A stretch of DNA of 38,732 nt, taken from positions 1-38,732 of the forward strand of contig NZ_BMTL01000054.1 of NCBI RefSeq assembly GCF_014649655.1, in the 5' to 3' direction. Positions 1-6,103 of this stretch are shown here, one piece after another. Source of the DNA: Streptomyces humidus (GTDB lineage: Bacteria > Actinomycetota > Actinomycetes > Streptomycetales > Streptomycetaceae). The notes under the pieces are model-generated. The model worked only from the letters and a program-made list of their open reading frames with translations, searched no databases and was not told the origin of the DNA. Both the position numbers and the translations under genes were made by a program. Each line of letters opens with the position of its first letter. Within the stretch, counting starts at the first letter, position 1.

Positions 1-105
1 TCAGCCACTTCTTGTAGCCGCCGAGGGCGGCCCAGGTCTGCCCCCACGTGGTGTCGTGGCCGCCGACCGGGTGGTTGTCGGCCGCACCCAGCATGAGTAC
101 GAACA
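1..105 (-). CDS. Alpha/beta-hydrolase C-terminal portion, cut by window edge
   Basis: Read on the minus strand, the first ~100 bases give an open frame containing LMLGAADNHPVGG, then HDTTWGQTW and ALGGYKKWL, running off the window. This resembles the segment before the catalytic histidine in secreted actinobacterial alpha/beta-hydrolases of the lipase/PET-hydrolase type, where an LLLG-x-x-D strand is followed by a W-x-x-x-W and a W-L-T-V strand. The catalytic His would lie outside the window. The frame has no obvious start here and overlaps the plus-strand transposase tail, so one of the two readings over bases 62-105 must be accidental, or an insertion junction lies there. Family recognition is from memory of motifs only. 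Confidence 0.33.
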   Translation of the reverse strand, partial: CSYSCWVRPTTTRSAATTPRGGRPGPPSAATRSG

Positions 106-160
106 CGACGCCAAGCCCTACCGCTGGACCTACGACGGCAGCCCATTCAAAGCCGCATGA
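62..160 (+). pseudogene. IS630-type transposase, C-terminal remnant
   Basis: The plus-strand frame ending in TGA at 158-160 reads VVVGRTQHEYEHDAKPYRW and then TYDGSPFKAA before the stop. The W-T-Y-D-G-x-P-x-K-A-A ending is what I recall for a group of Streptomyces IS630-family transposases. Nothing of the catalytic DDE core is in the window, and the frame upstream of base ~60 does not look like transposase, so this is at best a remnant. It overlaps the opposite-strand hydrolase-like frame, and I cannot settle which is real over the shared bases. Confidence 0.4.
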
Positions 161-380
161 ACCCCCGAAGGATCAACGCGGCGCTGCACTGGGCTGCCGC
201 CGACAGCATCCTCAGCCGGCTGAGCGAGCCACCACGCAGCCTTCGGGACGAGTTTTCCGCGCAGATATCAGGGGTAATCCAGGGGCATCCGTTGGAGCTG
301 ACGGAGTGGATCACGGGCTACGCCAGGAGAGCAGTCGGCGACTGTCTGCAGTCTGCCCTGTGGCCACTGAGTGGGGGGAT
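157..380 (+). pseudogene. Unknown short frame, possibly the front of a frameshifted gene
   Basis: An ATG at 157 opens a frame with convincing coding character up to about base 375: NAALHWAAADSILSRL, then SLRDEFSAQISGVIQG and ELTEWITGYARRAVGDCL. It then degenerates into serine/arginine-rich shadow sequence. Good coding character resumes in another frame at 387. The two pieces could be one gene split by a frameshift, or a separate short gene cut by the transposase remnant just upstream. No family is recognised. Confidence 0.3.
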
Positions 381-386
381 CAGGTC

Positions 387-776
387 GTGGATGAGTACGC
401 AGAGTTTAGGCAGTTGGCCCGTAAGACGGTGGAGTTGCTTGAGTCGGACCCAAGTAAAGAGAAAAGGAAGGTATCCGCCGACAACACAGAGGTCGAGGGA
501 TGGACCATCGACCGAGGCAGCTCATACAGCAATGAGAAAGTCTTCTCCAAAGCTCCCGGAGACTTCAGAGAAGCCTGGGGAAACAACGGGGAAATCATCC
601 TCGGCGTCGATGGTGAAATCTATTCCTTCTCCTGGCATAAAGAGGAGAGTGGGTGGCCTACTGTCATGACGGAGTCGAGTTCACTGCGCAAGCTGGAGGC
701 TCGGGATCTGGTGGGAAGTACGGGAAAGCCGTTCAGTGCGTACACGGATAAATTGAATCGACTCCGTTGGTCCTAG
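387..776 (+). CDS. Hypothetical protein, 129 aa
   Basis: I chose the GTG at 387 because a run of G (GTGGGGGG, 371-378) lies at ribosome-binding distance and the upstream part of the same frame does not look coding. The product starts VDEYAEFRQLARKTVELLE and is acidic and soluble. It has an aromatic- and glycine-rich middle (DFREAWGNNGEIILGVDG, then EIYSFSWHKEESGWPT) that would suit a small beta-sheet domain. There is no signal peptide or membrane helix. It sits upstream of another unknown gene and the NTPase locus on the same strand. I do not recognise the family. A small immunity-like or conflict-system protein is conceivable from context but is not shown. Confidence 0.5.
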   Translation: MDEYAEFRQLARKTVELLESDPSKEKRKVSADNTEVEGWTIDRGSSYSNEKVFSKAPGDFREAWGNNGEIILGVDGEIYSFSWHKEESGWPTVMTESSSLRKLEARDLVGSTGKPFSAYTDKLNRLRWS

Positions 777-870
777 CATCTACGAGCAACCATTCCTTTT
801 CTCCTGTCAAGTCGCGACGCTTGGACTGTAGATAAGCCCTGCTTTCGAATCCCGGCTGGGGGATCATGAA

Positions 871-1308
871 ATGTTCAAACTCGCGATGCGCGAAGATGCC
901 CGCGGAACGCGCATAGAGTCTCTCTGTGAGTTGGTCGATGCAGCTGGACTCGTCATTACGGTGCACGGCTCTGGAGACCTAAACGAGACAAGGAGAGCTA
1001 TTTTCGAGGCGGCCCCGCGCCTCTCGGAGGAGCATGAAGTCCGAGCCAACGGCATGATCTTAAGCCGCGTCGGAAGCTACCGAATTTTCTGGGGTATCGT
1101 CAGCCATCCCGGTGGAAGTTTGGCGATCCTCACACCCCTGTCAATATATGAAGGGCAGGACAGAAGCGAGTGGATCAGCCATTTCATGCGCGAGGTACTC
1201 GATCCCGTCAATTCTCTCTCCAGCCGAGGTTACCGCATAGGGGGAGGTGGTGATGGATCGGTGACCGACTTCGAGTTCGCACAGGCCTTTGCCCATGCGT
1301 ATGTGTGA
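871..1308 (+). CDS. Hypothetical protein, 145 aa
   Basis: ATG at 871 is preceded by a GGGGG run ending ten bases upstream. The product is a soluble mixed alpha/beta protein: an N-terminal helix (RIESLCELVDAAG), a strand (LVITVHGSG), a helix, then strands such as SYRIFWGIVSHPGG and SLAILTPLSIYEG, and a C-terminal helix ending AFAHAYV. No catalytic motif, signal peptide or membrane segment is visible. Codon use is less GC-biased than the neighbouring NTPase gene, suggesting accessory DNA. The family is not recognised. It may be cotranscribed with the small genes on either side, but gaps of about 95 and 140 bases make that uncertain. Confidence 0.55.
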   Translation: MFKLAMREDARGTRIESLCELVDAAGLVITVHGSGDLNETRRAIFEAAPRLSEEHEVRANGMILSRVGSYRIFWGIVSHPGGSLAILTPLSIYEGQDRSEWISHFMREVLDPVNSLSSRGYRIGGGGDGSVTDFEFAQAFAHAYV

Positions 1309-1446
1309 CGACCAGTCCGGGCGGCAGTGGGTGGACAGTGAGATGGGGACCCACATCGGCGGACACAGGGACGGCATGCCATCACCAGTTGTGGGGTGAA
1401 CGCCCAGTGAACCGGTGTACGCGACAAGTCGCTTGAGGAGACGTGA

Positions 1447-1800
1447 GTGTCACAGGCGTGGAAGGTCACCGTTATGGTGTTGGCCTTTGCTGGAATTGTT
1501 TCGACCCCGTTGATCTGGCTACTTGGCAGCCCTGACTCCGGCCAGCTCGTTGGAGCCTCCGTCCAGGGTGCCGTTGGCATCGCGGCGTTTCTATGGGCGC
1601 TATTTCAAAATCCCACCAGCCGGGTTGACGACGTGGCTGTACGGACCGGTGAAACTGAAGCTGAAGACGGGGGAACCGCGGTTACCGGCGTCAAGCGGCC
1701 CAAGGGCAGGGGAAGCGGATCGGCGAAGGCCCAGGCCACCGGGAAGGCGAAGGCCACCGGCAAGGGAAGTCGAGCTGTCAGCGGTGTCGACTACGAGTGA
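1447..1800 (+). CDS. Small two-helix membrane protein with glycine-rich motif tail
   Basis: GTG at 1447 follows a clear GAGGAGA ribosome-binding site at 1435-1441. Residues about 7-26 and 37-53 are hydrophobic and fit two transmembrane helices. The remaining tail is hydrophilic and contains TGETEAEDGGTAVTG (residues 67-81), followed by a looser second copy around residues 98-113 within a lysine/glycine-rich stretch ending SGVDYE. The same 15-residue pattern, TG[DE]xxAxxGGxAx[TS]G, occurs twice at the N-terminus of the NTPase 36 bases downstream. Small membrane proteins of this type next to NB-ARC/TPR proteins are, from memory, common in Streptomyces but uncharacterised. Inference: a membrane effector or anchor recruited to the NTPase by like-with-like motif contact. 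Confidence 0.75.
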   Translation: MSQAWKVTVMVLAFAGIVSTPLIWLLGSPDSGQLVGASVQGAVGIAAFLWALFQNPTSRVDDVAVRTGETEAEDGGTAVTGVKRPKGRGSGSAKAQATGKAKATGKGSRAVSGVDYE

Positions 1801-1836
1801 TCCGGCTCGGCTAAAGGGAACGGGGGGAATCGGCGA

Positions 1837-4278
1837 ATGGTGAGGCGGCGCAGGCGAAGAAGTGAGCCTGGTTCGCAGGCCGACGTCTCCGCGACCGATA
1901 CCGGCGACCCCGTGGCCGGGGCTGGAGGGAAGGCGGTGACCGGCTACTCCGGACCAGCACAGAGGACTGCGGAAACGTCTGTCGCCCTCATACATGTGTC
2001 CGGGACGGGGGACGCGATCGCCGCCACTGGCGGCCTGGCCAACAGCGGCTATATCCACGAGCTGAATGTCGGCACGCTCACGATGGTGTTGAAGCGAGGA
2101 CCTCGTGAACCAGCTGCGTGGCCGCACCAAATCGGATTGATCCCACCGCGGGCGCTGTCCTTCCAGCCTCGAGCGGAGCTGGAGCGCCTGAAGGAGGCGA
2201 TACAGGGCGGGGGCATGGCGGTGCTCACCGGTATGGGTGGCGTGGGCAAGACCCAGCTAGCCGCCGACTACGCGCATACCACTTGGCAGGGCGGCTGCCT
2301 GGACGTGTTGGTATGGATCTCCGCGAGTAACCGCTCCGCAGTGATCTCGGGATACGCACAGGCCGGCGTTGAACTGTGCCGGGCCGACTCCTCCGCCCCG
2401 GAACAAGCCGCGAGAACGTTCCTGGCGTGGCTCCACCCCAAGGGCGGCGCCGACCACTGTCGATGGCTGATCATCCTGGATGATGTCTCTGACCCCGCGG
2501 ATCTGCGCGGCCTGTGGCCGCCGACAAGCCCCCATGGCCGCAGCGTTGCCACCACCCGGCGCCGCGAAGCAGCTCTGGCGGGGCACGGGCGCCATGTGAT
2601 CGGAGTCGGCCTGTTCACGGAGGCCGAAGCGGTCGCTCACCTCTCGTCGTCTCTGGCAGCACACGACCGGCATGAGCCTACAGACCAACTCGTCGCGCTG
2701 GCCTCTGATTTGGGTCACCTACCCCTCGCTCTCTCCCAGGCCACCGCATATATGGTCGATACAGGTCTGGACTGCCGTACGTACCGCCAGCTGCTATCCG
2801 ACCGAGCAAAGACGCTAACCGAGTTGATGCCCGAGACGGGCGCCCTGCCCGACGACCAGGACGTCGCGCTTTCCGCAGCATGGTCCCTATCCATCGAACG
2901 CGCCGATCGACTCCACCCCGTCGGCCTCGCACGCCCCATGCTCGAGCTCGCAGCCATGCTGGACCCCAACGGCATCCCAGGCAGCGTCCTCGGTAGTTCG
3001 CCTGCTCTCGCTCATCTCGCGGAGCATCGCGCCATCACTGCCGGGAGCAGCGGACGATCGCACGAGATCCGGCCAGAGGATGCGGTCCTTGCGCTCCGGG
3101 TTTTGCATCGACTCAGCCTGATCAAGCACACCCCGGCCACCGAGAACCAGGCGGTACGCGTCCATCAGCTCATCCAGCGGGCCACCCGTGAGAGTCTCCC
3201 TTCCGACCAGCACGGCGATCTAGCCCGCACCGCAGGCGACGCCCTGGTCGCTGTCTGGCCCGATGTGGAACGTGACAGCGCCTATTCCCAGATCTTGCGG
3301 GCCAATACCGAAGCCCTCAACGAACACGCACCGACCCCTCTCTGGGCGCCCCGGGCGCACCCGGTCCTTTTCCGGGCGGGGAAAAGCCTGGGAGAGGCCG
3401 GGCTCATCGGCGCCGCCCGTTCCTACTGGCACGAACTCCAAGCCACCGCCCACCGTTCTCTAGGTTCCGATCATCCAGATACTCTCACCACCTCGCACTA
3501 CCTCACCTTCTGGCAGGGGGAGGCAGGCGATGCCGTCGGGGCCGCCGCCGCCTTCGCCGAGCTGCTGGAGCACCGGACACGGGTCCTGGGCCCCGACCAC
3601 CCAGACACCCTCGTTACGCGGGCCAACCTCGCCTACCAGCGCGGCGAGGCAGGCGATGCCGCCGGGGCCGCCGCCGCCTTCACCGAGCTGCTGGAGCACC
3701 GGACACGGGTCCTGGGCCCCGACCACCCAGACACCCTCGTTACGCAGGGTGATGTCGCCGGGTGGCGAGGGATGGCAGGAGACGTCACCGGGGCCGTCGC
3801 CGCCTACGCCGAGCTGCTGGAGCACCGGACACGGGTCCTGGGCCCCGACCACCCCAACACCCTCAACACCCGGGGTCAGCTCGCCTACTGGCGGGGAGAA
3901 GCGGGGGACGCCGCCGGCGCCCTGAGCGCGTACACCGAGCTGCTGGAGGACCGACTTCGCGTCCTTGGGCCCGACCACCCACACACCCTCACCAGTCGGC
4001 ACAATGTCGCTCGGTGGCGCGGAGAAATGGGGGACACCAAAAGGGCCACCACGGATTTCGCCGAACTATTGAAGGACCGTCTGCGAATTCTCGGGCCCGA
4101 CCACCCACGCACTCTCAAAACGAGGTCGAACCTCGCCCGATGGCAGGGAGAGGACGGTGATCCGGAGGGAGCCGCCAGCGCATTCGCCGAGCTGTTGACC
4201 GACGCAATGCGTGTCTTGGGGCCCGACCACCCGGAGACGCTCATAATCCGCGCCTCCCTTGCCCGATGGCAGAGCTGA
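1837..4278 (+). CDS. STAND/NB-ARC NTPase with N-terminal motif repeats and C-terminal TPRs
   Basis: 813 aa from ATG at 1837. Order of parts: an arginine-rich start; two copies of a glycine-rich motif at residues 22-36 and 57-71; an NB-ARC-type NTPase with Walker A GMGGVGKTQ (132-140), Walker B WLIILDDV (210-217), a sensor-like SVATTRRR (236-243) and a GHLPLALSQA motif (293-302); a helical spacer; then about six and a half 42-residue TPR units of the kinesin-light-chain type, each with LGPDHPxTL. STAND proteins hold ADP while idle and oligomerise with ATP when their repeats sense a ligand. The protein has no enzymatic effector domain, which fits an effector encoded separately, plausibly the membrane protein upstream. 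The last repeat ends abruptly just where an IS5-like remnant begins, so the C-terminus may be truncated. Confidence 0.85.
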   Translation: MVRRRRRRSEPGSQADVSATDTGDPVAGAGGKAVTGYSGPAQRTAETSVALIHVSGTGDAIAATGGLANSGYIHELNVGTLTMVLKRGPREPAAWPHQIGLIPPRALSFQPRAELERLKEAIQGGGMAVLTGMGGVGKTQLAADYAHTTWQGGCLDVLVWISASNRSAVISGYAQAGVELCRADSSAPEQAARTFLAWLHPKGGADHCRWLIILDDVSDPADLRGLWPPTSPHGRSVATTRRREAALAGHGRHVIGVGLFTEAEAVAHLSSSLAAHDRHEPTDQLVALASDLGHLPLALSQATAYMVDTGLDCRTYRQLLSDRAKTLTELMPETGALPDDQDVALSAAWSLSIERADRLHPVGLARPMLELAAMLDPNGIPGSVLGSSPALAHLAEHRAITAGSSGRSHEIRPEDAVLALRVLHRLSLIKHTPATENQAVRVHQLIQRATRESLPSDQHGDLARTAGDALVAVWPDVERDSAYSQILRANTEALNEHAPTPLWAPRAHPVLFRAGKSLGEAGLIGAARSYWHELQATAHRSLGSDHPDTLTTSHYLTFWQGEAGDAVGAAAAFAELLEHRTRVLGPDHPDTLVTRANLAYQRGEAGDAAGAAAAFTELLEHRTRVLGPDHPDTLVTQGDVAGWRGMAGDVTGAVAAYAELLEHRTRVLGPDHPNTLNTRGQLAYWRGEAGDAAGALSAYTELLEDRLRVLGPDHPHTLTSRHNVARWRGEMGDTKRATTDFAELLKDRLRILGPDHPRTLKTRSNLARWQGEDGDPEGAASAFAELLTDAMRVLGPDHPETLIIRASLARWQS
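3532..4278 (+). repeat. 126-bp tandem repeats encoding TPR units
   Basis: The TPR region repeats with a 126-bp period. The blocks starting near 3565, 3691 and 3817 share a nearly identical stretch of roughly 55 bases (from GAGCTGCTGGAGCACCGG through the GGGCCCCGACCACCC part). The last three units have diverged. Such near-identity in a sensor domain indicates recent expansion or gene conversion. Confidence 0.85.
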
Positions 4279-4329
4279 CTGCGAATCACTTCTACTGCCA
4301 GCCCGGGAGTCGGGCAACAGGGCCGCTCT

Positions 4330-4495
4330 TGCCCGGCGTATACCTCCGCAGGCACGACCTCCTCGAGCAGCTCGCGGCTGGCTTCGGCATCTCAGTCGGC
4401 ACCGCCCACGTTTACGTGGCCGCCGTCGTCGACCTGCTCGCCGACCGCGCGCCCGGCCTGCTGCGCGCCCTTCGTGAGGCCGAGGGCCCGTGGCT
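4330..4495 (+). pseudogene. IS5-type transposase fragment (helix-turn-helix region)
   Basis: The plus frame reads RRHDLLEQLAAGFGISVG, then TAHVYVAAVVDLL and ADRAPGLLRALREAEGP. This matches the N-terminal helix-turn-helix part of IS5-family transposases common in Streptomyces (an LAAGFGVSVGTA-type helix followed by LLADRAP). The DDE catalytic domain is absent and the frame loses coding character after ~4495. The fragment abuts the end of the NTPase gene. Its insertion may have trimmed that gene. Confidence 0.6.
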
Positions 4496-4614
4496 CCCGG
4501 GGTTTCGGGAGATGAGGGAACACATACCGACGATGACCTTTGGCTTCCAACTGCCGCCTCCCCGGCACAGGACTGGGGCCCGTCCCGCACCATGACGACA
4601 TCACGCATGGGAGG

Positions 4615-4686
4615 TCAGTGGGATCCGTTGCCCTCGATGTCGACAGCAGGCAGCGCGGCCCAGGTAGCGAAGTCCGTCGATGTCAC
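4615..4686 (-). CDS. Possible 23-aa ORF coupled to the ABC gene stop
   Basis: The stop of the split ABC exporter gene overlaps a GTG by GTGA. This GTG opens a 23-codon frame beginning VTSTDFATWAALPAVDIEG and ending NGSH. The overlap is the arrangement expected of a coupled downstream gene, so this may be a real mini-gene or the stump of a longer one. No family is recognised and chance cannot be excluded. Confidence 0.22.
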   Translation of the reverse strand: MTSTDFATWAALPAVDIEGNGSH

Positions 4687-4811
4687 CGGTCCTTGGCCAG
4701 GGCGACGAGCTCGGCGAACAGGCCGCCGGCATGCACCAGGTCCTCGTACCCGCCTTGTTCGATCACCCGGCCTTTGTCCATGACCAGGATGCGGTCGGCG
4801 AGGCGTGTGTT
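4683..4811 (-). pseudogene. Detached 3' end of the ABC exporter gene
   Basis: On the minus strand this reads N-TRLADRILVMDKGRVIEQGG, then YEDLVHAGGLFAELVALAKDR and a stop. That is the tail of an ABC ATPase domain after the switch-loop histidine (LADRILVMDKGRVIEQG is the standard post-H-loop strand pair). The other part of the gene, at 35758-37521, ends its native sequence with VVTHQLDN at a shared AAC codon. The AAC at 4809-4811 is in the same phase, so excision of 4812-35757 plus one copy of GTT would regenerate a continuous gene of about 629 codons. Confidence 0.9.
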
Positions 4812-4860
4812 CTCTGGGGTTTTGATAGCTGTCGTGTGACATTGCATCTCTTGCTGTCGT
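4809..4860 (+). other. Left end / recombination site of the Tn554-like element
   Basis: The shared GTT is at 4809-4811. Inside it, GCTGTCGT occurs at 4828-4835 and again at 4853-4860 as direct repeats 25 bp apart, plausible recombinase-binding arms. The right end has one inverted copy at 35728-35735. The rest of the ~130 bases before tnpA holds no gene. Confidence 0.55.
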
Positions 4861-4939
4861 TTGGTGTATTACGACGGTTCTTCAGGGGTGTGGCTCTTGT
4901 AGTGGATCGTTGCGATCGACATACGGAGCATGGGAACGA

Positions 4940-6103
4940 ATGTACGAAACACTTCTCGTCTCGATGCCGTCGGGGACCCGGTACTGGACCGTGGTGGACG
5001 ACGAGCTGGAGGTCGTCCAGGAGGCGGACCGCTTCCTGAGGGAGGTACGCCTGGCCCGGGGCCGAGCAGAGACGACAACGAAGGCGTACGCCGGGGCGGT
5101 GACCTTGTTCCTGCGCTGGTGCGCGAGTACGGGGCGGGAATGGTCGACTGCGGCCCGGGATATGGGGCTGTTCATGGTGTGGCTGCGGTGGGCGCCGGGC
5201 AACGGTGGCCAGCGGCGGGCCGTGGTACCGGGGCCGGGAGGAACGCCGGTCCGTGGGGACGCGCGAATCAACAAGGTGCTGACCGCGGTACGGATGTTCC
5301 TGCTTCACGCGGTGGTCAACAAGGCCGCGCCGGCCTGGGTCCTTGAGCAGCTCTACGAGCTGGGGGATGACCGTGACCTGCCGGTGGAGGCACGGGGCGA
5401 GAGCGGTGGGATGCGGTATCGGCTGCGGGCCCGTCACCGGCTGCAGGAGCCGGAGGCGGAAGTGGACCGGGCCACTGACGAAGAGGTCGTGGCGATGCTG
5501 CGGGCCTGTCGGTCCGCCCGGGACAGGTTGATCGTGCTGCTGCTGTCGCGGGTGGGGTTGCGTCCGGGACAGGTCGCGGGACTGCACCGCTGTGATGTCC
5601 ACCTGCTGATGGATTCGCGCTCGCTGGGGTGCGATGTCGAGGGGCCGCATCTGCACGTGATCCGGCGGCAGAACGTGAATGGCGCCTGGTCGAAGTCGAG
5701 GAAGTCGTGGGTGATGCCGGTGGACTTCCTGGTGGTGCAGGCCGCCGACCAGTACGCGGTGGAGCGTTACGAGATCCTCGGGGAGGGCGGAAGCGACTTC
5801 TTGCTGGTCAATCTCTTTCGCCCGCCCTATGGCTCGCCGGTGACCACCGGCGCGATCGGAGAGCTGTGCGAGTCGCTGTCGGGACGGGCGGGACTGGGCC
5901 GCCAGGTTGTGCCGCGGATGTGCCGGCATGCGATGGCCAGCAACGTCGTGGATGCCGGCGGCACGCTGGATGAGGTTCAGGCCCTGCTGGGCCAGAAGCA
6001 TCCGGCCTCGCCCCGCCCCTACCTTCATCCGGACCGAGCTCGCCTGCGCGCGGCCGTTGACCGTGTGGCTTCGCCCCGCCTGACGGAGGGGGAGACCCGG
6101 TGA
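4940..6103 (+). CDS. Tyrosine recombinase, TnpA-like
   Basis: Starts at 4940 (ATG, MYETLLV) or at TTG 4910; 387 or 397 aa. There is an N-terminal SAM-like core-binding region (residues ~40-130, with ETTTKAYAGAVTLFLRW) and a C-terminal catalytic domain with the box-I arginine in SRVGLRPGQVAGL. The C-terminal region PRMCRHAMASNVVDAGG through ALLGQKHPASPRPYLHP retains the second arginine and the tyrosine. However, the usual first histidine of H-x-x-R is Arg here and the usual H/W of LGH is Gln. It overlaps the next gene by GTGA. In Tn554 both TnpA and TnpB are needed for transposition. The substitutions may be subgroup-specific or may reflect partial loss of function. Confidence 0.85.
   Translation: MYETLLVSMPSGTRYWTVVDDELEVVQEADRFLREVRLARGRAETTTKAYAGAVTLFLRWCASTGREWSTAARDMGLFMVWLRWAPGNGGQRRAVVPGPGGTPVRGDARINKVLTAVRMFLLHAVVNKAAPAWVLEQLYELGDDRDLPVEARGESGGMRYRLRARHRLQEPEAEVDRATDEEVVAMLRACRSARDRLIVLLLSRVGLRPGQVAGLHRCDVHLLMDSRSLGCDVEGPHLHVIRRQNVNGAWSKSRKSWVMPVDFLVVQAADQYAVERYEILGEGGSDFLLVNLFRPPYGSPVTTGAIGELCESLSGRAGLGRQVVPRMCRHAMASNVVDAGGTLDEVQALLGQKHPASPRPYLHPDRARLRAAVDRVASPRLTEGETR

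Noticed and set aside
387..1308. The two small genes as a toxin-immunity pair
   Set aside because: No toxin or immunity motif is visible; their position near the NTPase locus alone does not support the label.
3532..4278. Regular repeats that might suggest a CRISPR array
   Set aside because: The 126-bp units are continuous coding sequence for TPR units with no spacer-repeat alternation.
4809..4811. GTT at both element edges as a 3-bp target duplication
   Set aside because: Three shared bases are too few to tell a duplication from a recombination core. I treat it only as the junction ambiguity.
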